Positions 19,154 through 26,927 of a stretch of 64,000 bases of DNA are shown here, one piece after another (the stretch's first letter is position 1; every line of letters begins with the position of its first letter). The stretch is from Gordonia namibiensis NBRC 108229. Its GTDB lineage: Bacteria; Actinomycetota; Actinomycetes; Mycobacteriales; Mycobacteriaceae. A model generated the notes under the pieces. The model did not search any database. It saw only the letters and a program-made list of their open reading frames with translations, and was not told the origin of the DNA. The translations under genes and the position numbers were made by a program. The stretch lies in contig NZ_BAHE01000002.1 in the NCBI RefSeq assembly GCF_000298235.1, positions 310,001 to 374,000 of the forward strand, in the 5' to 3' direction.

Positions 19154-19639
19154 ATGGCCAGAACCGTTGCGAAAGCCGATGCCGTCGACCGGGAAGCGCT
19201 GCTGGAGTTCATCCGGCCACGCCACAAGATGATCCTCAGCACCGTCCGATCCAGCGGCGGGCCACAGCTGTCCCCGGTCACGGGCGGAGTCGACGGCGAG
19301 GGCCGGATCGTGATCTCCACCTACCCCGGCCGAGCGAAGGCCGCGAACCTCCGCAATACCCCCGTGGCGAGCGTCGTCGTACTGTCCGACGAGTTCAACG
19401 GCGCCTGGGTCCAGGTCGACGGAGACGCCGAGGTCCTCGACATGCCGGACGCCGAGGACGCCCTCGTCGACTACTTCCGCAGCATCTCCGGCGAGCACCC
19501 CGACTGGGACCAGTACCGCGCAGCGATGCGCCTGCAGGGCAAGTCGCTGATCCGTATCACCCCGACCCACTGGGGTCCGATCGCCACCGGCGGCTTCCCC
19601 GCCGACGTCGCCGCGAAGTTGGACGCGCAGGACGGCTGA
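19154..19639 (+). CDS. PPOX-class F420-dependent (flavin/F420-binding split-barrel) protein
   Basis: 161 aa split beta-barrel protein like mycobacterial Rv1155. Signature parts: FIRPRHKMILSTVRSSGGPQLSPVTGGVDGEGRIVIST (cofactor phosphate loop), RAKAANLRNTPVASVVVL, and a closing IRITPTHWGPIA. These proteins bind F420 or FMN and may reduce small oxidised molecules. The true substrate is unknown. ATG 19154 lies 25 nt after the lipoprotein gene. Confidence 0.88.
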   Translation: MARTVAKADAVDREALLEFIRPRHKMILSTVRSSGGPQLSPVTGGVDGEGRIVISTYPGRAKAANLRNTPVASVVVLSDEFNGAWVQVDGDAEVLDMPDAEDALVDYFRSISGEHPDWDQYRAAMRLQGKSLIRITPTHWGPIATGGFPADVAAKLDAQDG

Positions 19640-19656
19640 CCTAGGTAGTCGCCTCA

Positions 19657-19678
19657 GATGACACATATTTGTGTTATC
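19657..19678 (+). promoter_or_regulatory. 22-bp imperfect palindrome, likely operator of the adjacent MarR-like gene
   Basis: The 22 bp read GAT-g-ACACA-t-AT-t-TGTGT-t-ATC, so the arms GATnACACA and TGTGTnATC pair around a central AT with 3 symmetric mismatches. It is 26 bp before the ATG of the regulator at 19705, in the position expected for autoregulation of a MarR/DrrAB-type operon. Binding is inferred. Confidence 0.65.
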
Positions 19679-19704
19679 TCAGTCATGCGTACACACTGTG
19701 ACGT

Positions 19705-20217
19705 ATGGCACTCGATGCTCAGCTGACGTTCGCCGATCACATGGCGCGGTTCTGTGCGCGCCGATACAGCTATCCGCCGATGGTCGGACGCGTCCTCGGC
19801 TTTCTCGCGGTGTGCGATTCGCCCGCCCCCACGATCGCCGAATTGAGCGACGCCCTGCTGGCGAGTCGGTCGGCGATCACCAATGCCGTCACGACTTTGG
19901 AGTCCGTGGGCCAGGTGAAACGGTCACGCGCAACCGGTGAGCGGATGGACCGCATCTCGATCGACATCACCTCGGCACGCGGCCTCGGGATGGACAACGC
20001 CGAGTACGAGGAGCTGGGAGCGCTCGCACGCGAAGGACTCGAAGTCCTCCGCGACGCCCCCGCGGAACGTCGAGCGGTCCTGAGTGAGATCGCGGCGTTC
20101 ACCGAATTCCTCACCAACCGGATCCCCGCCCTGTACGCCGAGTGGCAGAAGGAACGCGAGGTGTTGATCGCGGCCGGCGAGATCCCGGCCTCCCCGTCGG
20201 AAGGCCTACGATCATGA
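19705..20217 (+). CDS. MarR/GbsR-like winged-helix regulator
   Basis: 170 aa. The DNA-binding region reads PTIAELSDALLASRSAITNAVTTLESVGQVKRSRATGERMDR (about residues 40-80), a winged helix of the type placed before ABC drug exporters. Its ATGA stop/start overlap with the ABC ATPase gene and the palindrome 26 bp upstream indicate a local regulator of a regulator-ABC-ABC operon. Ligand unknown, but an exported drug-like compound is expected. Confidence 0.87.
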   Translation: MALDAQLTFADHMARFCARRYSYPPMVGRVLGFLAVCDSPAPTIAELSDALLASRSAITNAVTTLESVGQVKRSRATGERMDRISIDITSARGLGMDNAEYEELGALAREGLEVLRDAPAERRAVLSEIAAFTEFLTNRIPALYAEWQKEREVLIAAGEIPASPSEGLRS

Positions 20218-21197
20218 GCCTCAGCGAGATGACCGGCGCCGAGATGGTCGTCCGCGGACTCACGAAGAGCTATGGCGATCACCGGGTTCTGAACGGGATC
20301 GATCTGACCGTCCCGGCCGGTTCGGTGACCGCCCTGCTGGGACCCAATGGTTCGGGCAAGACGACGACGGTGAGCATCGCCTCGACACTGTTCCCCGCGG
20401 ACTCCGGGAGTGTGACCATCGACGGCCACGACGCGGTGACCGATGCCCGGGCAGTGCGATCGATCATTGGCGTCACCGGCCAGTACGTCGCCATCGACGA
20501 CCTGTTCACCGGCCGCGAGAACCTGACCCTGATGGCTGATCTCCGACACCTCGGACGTGCGGCGGGGCGTCGGCGCGCCGAGGAACTGCTCGAACAGTTC
20601 GACCTCACCGGTGCCGCAGACCGGGCGGTGTCGACCTATTCGGGCGGCATGCGACGCCGCCTCGACCTCGCGATGACCCTCGTCTCCACCCCGCGCGTCA
20701 TCTTCCTCGACGAGCCGACGACCGGGCTCGACCCACGCAGCCGAAGGGTGTTGTGGGACATCATCACCGGCCTCGCCGGGGATGGGGTCACGATCTTCCT
20801 CACCACCCAGTATCTGGAGGAGGCCGACCAGCTCGCCGACCGCATCGCCGTGCTCGATCACGGCCACATCGTCGCCGAGGGTACCGCCGCCGAGCTGAAG
20901 AAGCGGGTTCACGATTCCGAGGTGCGGCTGGCTTTCGACGACGACGATGCCTTCGACTCGGCCCGGCGACTTCTCCCGTCCGCCCGGCCCGTCCTCGAGT
21001 CGCGGCGGCTCGACATCGCCACCGACGACACGGTTTCCACCATCCGCACCACACTCAATCTGTTCGACGCCGCAGGCGTCGAGGTTGCCGACGTCCACGT
21101 CCACACCCCCACCCTCGACGACGTCTTCTTCGCCCTGACCGGATCCCCGGCCGAGGACTCCACCGAGACCGATGCCGACACATCTGGAGCCGCGTGA
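20214..21197 (+). CDS. ABC transporter ATP-binding protein, DrrA type
   Basis: 327 aa ATPase of a two-component multidrug exporter. Walker A GPNGSGKTT (about residue 43), Q-loop TGQY, signature YSGGMRRRLDLAM, Walker B VIFLDEPTTGLDPRSR, and the H-loop area TTQYLEEADQLADRIAVLDHG, where the switch residue is Q rather than H, as is common in DrrA-type proteins. The C-terminal 80 residues form the DUF4162-like extension typical of daunorubicin-type exporters (VHVHTPTLDDVFFALTG). Starts at ATG 20214 overlapping the upstream stop and overlaps the permease gene downstream. Confidence 0.94.
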   Translation: MSLSEMTGAEMVVRGLTKSYGDHRVLNGIDLTVPAGSVTALLGPNGSGKTTTVSIASTLFPADSGSVTIDGHDAVTDARAVRSIIGVTGQYVAIDDLFTGRENLTLMADLRHLGRAAGRRRAEELLEQFDLTGAADRAVSTYSGGMRRRLDLAMTLVSTPRVIFLDEPTTGLDPRSRRVLWDIITGLAGDGVTIFLTTQYLEEADQLADRIAVLDHGHIVAEGTAAELKKRVHDSEVRLAFDDDDAFDSARRLLPSARPVLESRRLDIATDDTVSTIRTTLNLFDAAGVEVADVHVHTPTLDDVFFALTGSPAEDSTETDADTSGAA

Positions 21198-22000
21198 TGA
21201 GCACCCTCACCTACGCCGTGTCCGACTCCCGGGTCATGTTGCGCCGCAACCTCCGACGCCTCGTCAAGTACCCGTCGCTGACCATCATGCTCGTCGGCTT
21301 GCCGGTAGTGTTCCTGCTGCTGTTCGTCTTCGTCTTCGGCGGGCAGCTCGGTGCCGGGATGACCACGTCCGGCGGGGCCACCGGGCGTGCCGCCTACCTC
21401 GACTACGTCGTCCCCGGGATCATCCTGGTGACCATCGCGTCAGCCGTGCAGGGCTCGGCGATCGTCGTCGCGATGGACATGACCTCAGGAATCATCAACC
21501 GTTTCCGCACCATGGACATCGGACGGTCATCGGTCCTCGTCGGCCACGTCCTGGCCAGCCTCATCCAGGCGCTGTTCAGCATCGCGATTGTTCTCGCGGT
21601 GGCGATCGCCCTCGGCTTCCGCCCCACCGTCGACCCGCTCGGATGGCTCGGCGCACTGGGCATCACCGTGTTGTTCTCGATCGCCCTGATCTGGCTCGCG
21701 ATCTACCTGGCCCTCGCCGCGGACACCGTCGAGACCGCCAGCAACTCGCCGATGTTCCTGACGATCATGCCGTTCCTCAGCACCGGTTTCGTTCCCGCCG
21801 ACTCGTTGCCCGTCGGGGTCAAACAGTTCGCGGAGTACCAACCGTTCACCCCGGTGACCGAGGTTCTCCGCGGAGCCCTCACCGCTGCAACGGTGTCCAC
21901 TGGCAGTGTGATCGCCGCGATCGCCTGGAGTCTGGGGATCGGCGCGGTGTCGTACGGACTCGCCCTGCGCACCTACGAACGCCGGGCCATCACCTCGTGA
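21197..22000 (+). CDS. ABC-2 type permease, DrrB type
   Basis: 267 aa with six predicted membrane helices, the normal DrrB layout. The EDxxx-like loop (INRFRTMDIGRSSVLVGHV) lies between helices 2 and 3, the ABC-2 coupling region. The C-terminal PFTPVTEVLRGAL motif is the hallmark of DrrB/NodJ permeases. The start ATG (21197) sits in a TGATG overlap with the ATPase stop, and it forms the membrane half of the exporter. Confidence 0.94.
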   Translation: MSTLTYAVSDSRVMLRRNLRRLVKYPSLTIMLVGLPVVFLLLFVFVFGGQLGAGMTTSGGATGRAAYLDYVVPGIILVTIASAVQGSAIVVAMDMTSGIINRFRTMDIGRSSVLVGHVLASLIQALFSIAIVLAVAIALGFRPTVDPLGWLGALGITVLFSIALIWLAIYLALAADTVETASNSPMFLTIMPFLSTGFVPADSLPVGVKQFAEYQPFTPVTEVLRGALTAATVSTGSVIAAIAWSLGIGAVSYGLALRTYERRAITS

Positions 22001-22022
22001 CCGAGGACCGGAGCGGAACCCG

Positions 22023-22648
22023 TTGAGCGACAAGGTCGACTTCAAGAAGACACTCGACTCCTACCAGGCCGGACGGGCGAGTTCCTCATCCTCGAGGTCC
22101 CGCCCATGCGGTACCTGATGATCGACGGCAAGGGCGATCCCAACGACTCCCCGAACTTCACTGCCGCGATCGAAACCCTGTACCCGGTCGCCTACAAGCT
22201 CAAGTTCGCGAGCAGCCGCGGACTCGCACGCGACTACGTTGTCCCGCCCCTCGAGGGCCAGTGGTGGGCTGAGGACATGACCGTGTTCACCGGCGCCCGC
22301 GACAAGACGCAATGGAACTGGACACTGATGGTCATGGTCCCAGAGTGGTTGCCCGACGACATGATTGCCGCGGTGATCGAGACCGTCGGCGCGAAGAAGC
22401 CACCGCCCCGGCTCGACGACCTCCGCACCGCAACGCTCGACGAGGGACTCTGTGTCCAGACCCTGCATCTCGGTTCCTTCGACGATGAGGCACCCGTTCT
22501 CGCGCGGATGCACGACGAGTTCATCCCGGACCACGACCTAAGGATGACCGGGCGACACCACGAGATCTACTTCAGCGACTTCCGCAAGACCCCGCCGGAG
22601 AAACTCCGCACGATCCTGCGCCAACCCGTCGAGAGGACTCAGCGGTAG
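22023..22648 (+). pseudogene. GyrI-like small-molecule-binding protein, frameshifted near its 5' end
   Basis: Two frames together give one normal GyrI-like (SMBD) protein. From TTG 22023 the first frame encodes LSDKVDFKKTLDSYQAG. The rest (GEFLILEVPPMRYLMIDGKG onward) is read in the -1 register from about 22076. One missing base in the GGACGGGCGAG stretch (22071-22081) explains the switch. The downstream frame is intact to 22648, with family motifs PLEGQWWAED, TLMVMVPEW, and GRHHEIYFSDFRKT..EKLRTILRQP. Translation from ATG 22106 would lack the first strand. The gene follows the exporter by 22 bp and could have served as a ligand-binding sensor for it. Its last 10 bases overlap the convergent MarR gene. 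A homopolymer sequencing error is the alternative. Confidence 0.75.
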
Positions 22649-23076
22649 GGATCGGTGATCTCACGCAAACGGATCAACGACTTCTCCAGAGCCGCGAAGT
22701 CGTCTGCGCCCAGATGATCACGCCATTCCTGTTCGATGGCCTCGACCTCCCGCGCCGCGATCTCACACAGTTCGACGCCACGGTCGCTGAGGGTCACCAG
22801 TCGGGCCCGACGGTCCGACGGATCGGGAACACGGACCAGATATCCCGCGGCCTCGAGCTGATCGACGATGCCACCGGCGGTCTGCTTGGTGACACCCGCC
22901 TGCTCGGCGAGGTCGGTCAGCCGCATCGGCTCGGGTGCGAGCCGTTGCACCACGCGACTCTGCGCGAGAGTGATGTCGTCGGCCCCGACGGCGGCGAGCC
23001 GTGCCATGACCCGCCGTTCGATGGACCGGTGGGCCACGAACATCAGGACGCCGAGGGCGGGTCGTTCGTCGGTCAT
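22639..23076 (-). CDS. MarR-family regulator
   Basis: 145 aa classical MarR fold. The recognition region is PMRLTDLAEQAGVTKQTAGGIVDQLEAAGYLVRVPDPSDRRARLVTLSDRG (about residues 48-98), including the DxR wing motif. It is divergent from the MDMPI gene. The 72-bp space between the start codons contains a palindrome that overlaps the -10 of the rightward promoter, so it probably represses that gene. Confidence 0.92.
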   Translation of the reverse strand: MTDERPALGVLMFVAHRSIERRVMARLAAVGADDITLAQSRVVQRLAPEPMRLTDLAEQAGVTKQTAGGIVDQLEAAGYLVRVPDPSDRRARLVTLSDRGVELCEIAAREVEAIEQEWRDHLGADDFAALEKSLIRLREITDPYR

Positions 23077-23080
23077 ACCG

Positions 23081-23110
23081 TTGACTTTAGTACGGACTCC
23101 TGACTAATAT
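23081..23110 (+). promoter_or_regulatory. Sigma70-type promoter for the MDMPI gene
   Basis: -35 TTGACT (23081-23086), 18-bp spacer, -10 TAATAT (23105-23110). It points rightward and ends 38 bp before ATG 23149. The -10 lies inside the palindrome at 23099-23117. Confidence 0.7.
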
Positions 23111-23117
23111 TGTCAGG
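23099..23117 (+). promoter_or_regulatory. 19-bp palindromic operator overlapping the -10 box
   Basis: CCTGAC-N7-GTCAGG with perfect 6-bp arms, and A/T symmetry inside the spacer. It covers the -10 hexamer of the rightward promoter and lies 22 bp before the MarR start (minus strand). A further CCTGAC half-site begins at 23120. Binding by the adjacent MarR protein, blocking RNA polymerase at both promoters, is inferred. Confidence 0.65.
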
Positions 23118-23148
23118 CATCCTGACCAATTCGGAACGGGAGCCCGCG

Positions 23149-23772
23149 ATGGACAGTGACACTCTGTGGAACCACATCGATGAGCAGCGGATCGACCTGG
23201 CCGCGCTGATCGATTCCCTCTCCGACGAACAGCTCGCCACCCCGTCACTGTGCACAGGCTGGACGATCCGGGACGTCGCGGTGCATCTCACCCAGTCCCA
23301 CGCGGACGCCCGCCAGGTGATCCCCGCGGCCATCCGGTACGGCTTCCGTTTCAACACGATGATCCGTGAGATGGCTGTCCGTGATCCGACGACGCCGCCC
23401 GAGGCGGCAGAGAAACTCCGCGCGATGGTCGGGTCACGGCGCCACCCGTTCGCCACCAACGAGCGGGCGCCCCTTCTCGACTCCCTCCTGCACGGCCAGG
23501 ACATCGCCGTGCCACTCGGTATCGACCGTCCGATGCCGGTCGATGCCGCAGCGGCCGCGGCGCAGGAGATCTGGGACGTCGCCTTCCCGTTCTTCGCGCG
23601 GCGCCGAAACCGCGGCCTCCGGTTCGAGGCCACCGACGTCGACTTCGCGGCCGGGTCGGGTCAGGTCATCGAAGCACCGATCCGCGACATCCTGATGTGC
23701 TTCAGCGGGCGTGTGCCGGCGAGTTCGCTTCAACCGTCCGACGGCTCGGATTCGGGTTCACGCGCAGGCTGA
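23149..23772 (+). CDS. Maleylpyruvate isomerase-type mycothiol-dependent enzyme (MDMPI/DinB fold)
   Basis: 207 aa. The opening helix pair (LWNHIDEQRIDLAALIDSLSDEQLATPSLCTGWTIRDVAVHLTQSHAD) is the MDMPI N-terminal DinB-like pattern with its metal-binding histidine in VHL. The later LLDSLLHGQDIAVPLG supplies the second metal histidine. Family members use mycothiol in detoxification or isomerisation, and the substrate here is unknown. The start ATG 23149 has GGGAG 7-11 nt upstream. An in-frame extension to 23110 would run through the operator. The last 43 bp overlap the convergent MmyB-like gene. Confidence 0.86.
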   Translation: MDSDTLWNHIDEQRIDLAALIDSLSDEQLATPSLCTGWTIRDVAVHLTQSHADARQVIPAAIRYGFRFNTMIREMAVRDPTTPPEAAEKLRAMVGSRRHPFATNERAPLLDSLLHGQDIAVPLGIDRPMPVDAAAAAAQEIWDVAFPFFARRRNRGLRFEATDVDFAAGSGQVIEAPIRDILMCFSGRVPASSLQPSDGSDSGSRAG

Positions 23773-24611
23773 CTCCAGCTGGCCAGAATCGAGATCGCCT
23801 GGCGGGACGCCGATCCTGGCTCGGTGGTGTAGAGGTAGAGCGTCTGCTCGTTGTCGCCGGGCAGCATGAAGGTCTCGTAGTCGACGGTGACTTCGCCGAC
23901 GACCGGGTGGACGAGCTGCTTGGAACCGAAGGTGCGCTGGTGGACCCGATGTTCCGACCACCACCGCCGGAACTCCGGGCTCGACACCGACAGCTCCCCC
24001 ACCAGTTCGATGAGGTCGCGGTCCTCTGGTGCTCGTCCGGCCTCGAGCCGGAGTGCCTCGACTGCGTTGCGGGCCTGCACCTCCCAGTCGAGAAAGAGGT
24101 TGCGCGCGTCGTCGGAGAGCAGCATCCAGCGGGCGTAGTTCCGTTCGTGTCCGGGCATGCGCTCGAAGTCGGCGAACAATGCGCACGCCATCCGGTTTGC
24201 CGCCAGCACCTCGGTCCGGCGGCCGAGGACCAGCGCGGGGTGCGCGTCGAGTGAATCGAGCAGCTGGCGCAGTCCCGGTCGCACCCGCTGTACCGCAGAG
24301 CGCGAGCGTGCGGCGGTGCGCGGAGTTCGAGTCGCCGAAACCAGGTCGTGCAGATGGGTGCGGCCTACGTCGTCGAGTCCGAGGGCACGCCCGATCGCGT
24401 CGATGACCTGCGTCGACGGGACAATGCGCCGGCCCTGCTCCAGGCGCGTGTAGTAGTCGGTGGACACTCCGGCCAGCACTGCCACCTCTTCGCGCCGCAG
24501 TCCCTTGACGCGGCGAACCCGCCCGTCGTCGGGGAGGCCGGCCTCCTGTGGGTCGCGCGCGGCCCGAGCACGGCGGAGGAAGTCCGCGAGTTCTCGATTC
24601 AGATCGGCCAT
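23730..24611 (-). CDS. Helix-turn-helix regulator, MmyB-like
   Basis: 293 aa. N-terminal XRE-type helix-turn-helix (GLRREEVAVLAGVSTDYYTRLEQGRRIVPS, about residues 30-60) followed by the MmyB-like ligand-binding domain, a PAS-like fold recognisable by LLDSLDAHPALVLGRRTEVLAANRMACALFADF and the C-terminal HPVVGEVTVDYETFMLPGDNEQTLYLYTTEPGS. MmyB-type regulators often control an adjacent divergent short-chain dehydrogenase, as here (24834). ATG 24611 begins the conserved MADLNRELADFLR. The ATGs at 24620 and 24623 are possible alternatives. Confidence 0.9.
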   Translation of the reverse strand: MADLNRELADFLRRARAARDPQEAGLPDDGRVRRVKGLRREEVAVLAGVSTDYYTRLEQGRRIVPSTQVIDAIGRALGLDDVGRTHLHDLVSATRTPRTAARSRSAVQRVRPGLRQLLDSLDAHPALVLGRRTEVLAANRMACALFADFERMPGHERNYARWMLLSDDARNLFLDWEVQARNAVEALRLEAGRAPEDRDLIELVGELSVSSPEFRRWWSEHRVHQRTFGSKQLVHPVVGEVTVDYETFMLPGDNEQTLYLYTTEPGSASRQAISILASWSQPAREPESEPSDG

Positions 24612-24644
24612 GCCCACCATCATGCGCGCCCGGTGCGGACCGTG

Positions 24645-24680
24645 CCTGGGTCTGTCGGTCCCAGGTTGCCGGGTCCTGGG
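24645..24680. promoter_or_regulatory. Three alternating 6-bp half-sites with 15-bp period, candidate MmyB-like operator
   Basis: CCTGGG (24645-24650), CCCAGG (24660-24665) and CCTGGG (24675-24680) alternate in orientation with exact 9-nt spacers, forming two overlapping palindromes. The group lies 34 bp upstream of the MmyB-like start codon and could serve both divergent genes. Function inferred. Confidence 0.5.
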
Positions 24681-24833
24681 TTCGAGGTGGTCAGTTATGG
24701 CGTCCCACAGCGCCTTTCGGAACGCGATTCTGGTGTCACCGGTTCGACAGAAGAACCGCGATACAGCTGATCGAGTAGGCGACGAGCTTGCGAGGAGCCG
24801 TATCGAAATCAGCCCTACCCACAGGAGGTAATC

Positions 24834-25688
24834 ATGAACTACCCCACCGACCGTCCGGCCACCTGGTTCGTCACCGGCGCCTCGCGCGGCCTCGGCCTGG
24901 AGCTGGTCACACAACTGCTGCAGCGCGGTGACAACGTCGCCGCCACCACCCGCTCGAAGGATCGACTGATCGAGGCCCTCCCCGGTGTCGACACGAGTCG
25001 CCTTCTCCCTCTGCAGGTGTCGCTCGCAGACGAAACCGAGGTCACGGCTGCCGTCACGGCCACGCAGGATCGCTTCGGCGGCATCGACGTGGTCGTCAAC
25101 AACGCGGGCTACGGCTTCCTCGCCGCAATCGAGGAGGTCACCGACGCCGAGGCCCGCGACATGTTCGACGTCCAGATCTTCGGGGTCTGGAACGTGTTGC
25201 GGGCAGCGCTCCCCCAGATGCGGGCACGCCGCAGTGGCCACATCATCAACGTGTCGTCGATCCTCGGCCTGACCACGTTTCCTGGCTGGGGCCTGTACAG
25301 CGCAGGCAAGTTCGCCCTGGAGGGCCTCACCGAGTCGCTGGCCGCCGAGGTCGTCGACTTCGACATCGCCGTCAACCTGATCGAACCCGGTTACCTGCGG
25401 ACCGACTTCCTGCGTCCCACCTCGCTGGGTCTGCCCGAGTCCACGGTCGACGCCTACCCCGCCATCCGTGAGATGACCCGGGCGCACCTGGCCATGCCCG
25501 GTACCCAGCTCGGCGACCCGGTCCGCGCCGCGGCGGCCATCATCACCGTCGCCGTGCAGGGCGACGCGCCGCTGCATCAGCTCCTGGGTTCGGACTCGCT
25601 CGAGTTCGCCGACGCCCGGCTGAACACCCTCCGGGCAGAGTTCGACGCCGCGAAAGAACTCGCGGTGACCTCGGATCACCAGGGCTGA
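24834..25688 (+). CDS. Short-chain dehydrogenase/reductase
   Basis: 284 aa classical SDR. Cofactor motif VTGASRGLGLELV (about residue 14), NNAG at about 90, catalytic Ser in NVSSILG and the YSAGK active-site Tyr/Lys (about residues 154-158). NADPH is likely because an arginine and a serine/threonine pair follow the first strand (AATTRSKDR). The GTAATC leader contains an excellent AGGAGGT ribosome site 6 nt before ATG 24834. Substrate unknown. It is divergent from the MmyB-like regulator, which probably controls it. Confidence 0.93.
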   Translation: MNYPTDRPATWFVTGASRGLGLELVTQLLQRGDNVAATTRSKDRLIEALPGVDTSRLLPLQVSLADETEVTAAVTATQDRFGGIDVVVNNAGYGFLAAIEEVTDAEARDMFDVQIFGVWNVLRAALPQMRARRSGHIINVSSILGLTTFPGWGLYSAGKFALEGLTESLAAEVVDFDIAVNLIEPGYLRTDFLRPTSLGLPESTVDAYPAIREMTRAHLAMPGTQLGDPVRAAAAIITVAVQGDAPLHQLLGSDSLEFADARLNTLRAEFDAAKELAVTSDHQG

Positions 25689-25700
25689 GTCCATGCGACC

Positions 25701-25746
25701 TCATTTCGGTGATGCGACTTCGATCGCGGTCGCATCACCGAAATGA
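25701..25746. terminator. Long perfect hairpin between convergent genes
   Basis: An 18-bp perfect stem (left arm begins TCATTTCGGTGATG, right arm ends CATCACCGAAATGA) with a 10-nt loop. It lies between the SDR stop (25688) and the LLM stop (25775), so it probably ends transcription from both sides. No long T run follows, which is common in actinobacteria. Confidence 0.75.
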
Positions 25747-25774
25747 CGCCTGCCGGTGGGCAGGCTGGTGCCGC

Positions 25775-26797
25775 TCAGCCAGCAGGCGACCATCCCAGCG
25801 CAGGGCCGAGTCGGCCGGCGAGGTCGCCGACGATCTGCAGGTAGTCCGGCTCGTCGAACGAGAACGGCAGAGCGATGGCCACTTCGGTGGCCCGCTGGAA
25901 GCCGGCGTGGTCCCAGAGCCGCTCGGCGAGCTCGTCGGACGGTCCCACGTAGTCAGGTGCGAACAGCATTCCGCGCGGCCCCTGCGGCGTGAGGGTGCGC
26001 TCGAATCTTGCTGCGGCGTAGTCCTCGTACTTGCGGATCTGTTCCGGGGTCGCCGAATCGGTGGGGATGACGACGAGGCCCTGCGACACCCGGGCACGGG
26101 CGGGATCGACGTGGTGCGCCCGGTAAGCGTCGATGTTCTCGGCCTGGATCGTTGCGAAGTCCCGGGAGTCGGTGCCCTCGATCGTGACCACCGACGACGT
26201 CAGGTAGTTGATGCCCTGCTCGCCGGCCCAGATCGCCGACGACCTGCCGCCGCCGTACCACACCCGGTCGGCAAGGCCCGGTGAATGCGGTTGCACCCTA
26301 CGAGAGAACTGTTCGATACCGACGGTGCCCTCGAAGTCACTGACCGGTTCGCCACGCAGATTGTCGAGGAGACGGATGACGCGATCCTTGGAGAAGTTCT
26401 CCATGCCGTGGGTTTCCGGGTAGAGCGAGGTCTTGAAGTCGTCGTAGCGCATCGGGACACCTACGGAGACGCCGGGATTGAGCCGTCCGTCGCTGAGGAG
26501 GTCGACGGTCGCGAGATCTTCGGCCAACCGCAACGGATTCTCCAGACCCAGTGGGATGACGGCGGTACCCAGTTCGATGCGGCTGGTCCGCATCGACGCA
26601 GCCGCCAGCACCGCGACCGGTGACGAGATCCCGTACTGGAGGTGCCGATTGCGCAACCACACACTGTCGAACCCGAGTTCCTCGGCGAGTTCGATCATCC
26701 GCAGGGTCTCGAGATGACCTGCCCGTGGGTCGTTCTCGTCAAACCGGCCGATCGTCAGAAAACCGAGTTTCTGCAGTGGTTCACCGCGCTGTGGCAT
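25775..26797 (-). CDS. LLM-class flavin-dependent oxidoreductase
   Basis: 340 aa luciferase-like TIM barrel. Recognisable parts are LGFLTIGRFDENDPRAGH at the start, the RTSRIELGTAVIPLGLENPLRLAEDLATVDLLSDGRL barrel section (about residues 75-110), and GRSSAIWAGEQGINYL. The family uses FMN or F420; which one applies here is not evident. ATG 26797 lacks a clear ribosome site. The gene is divergent from the PoxB-like gene, 130 bp apart. Confidence 0.88.
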   Translation of the reverse strand: MPQRGEPLQKLGFLTIGRFDENDPRAGHLETLRMIELAEELGFDSVWLRNRHLQYGISSPVAVLAAASMRTSRIELGTAVIPLGLENPLRLAEDLATVDLLSDGRLNPGVSVGVPMRYDDFKTSLYPETHGMENFSKDRVIRLLDNLRGEPVSDFEGTVGIEQFSRRVQPHSPGLADRVWYGGGRSSAIWAGEQGINYLTSSVVTIEGTDSRDFATIQAENIDAYRAHHVDPARARVSQGLVVIPTDSATPEQIRKYEDYAAARFERTLTPQGPRGMLFAPDYVGPSDELAERLWDHAGFQRATEVAIALPFSFDEPDYLQIVGDLAGRLGPALGWSPAG

Positions 26798-26927
26798 GGA
26801 CAGATTGTGTCATCGGCGAAACCGAACGCCACGCCTGGAATCATCGCGCGCGGAAGTTGAAGCAGGTCGGCACCGCATGCGTCGCGTCTATAGTCGGGTG
26901 GACACGGACTCGACCGAATGGATCACC

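Noticed and set aside
24612..25694. Upstream extension of the MmyB-like gene
   Set aside because: It would run through the divergent SDR gene; the true start is ATG 24611.
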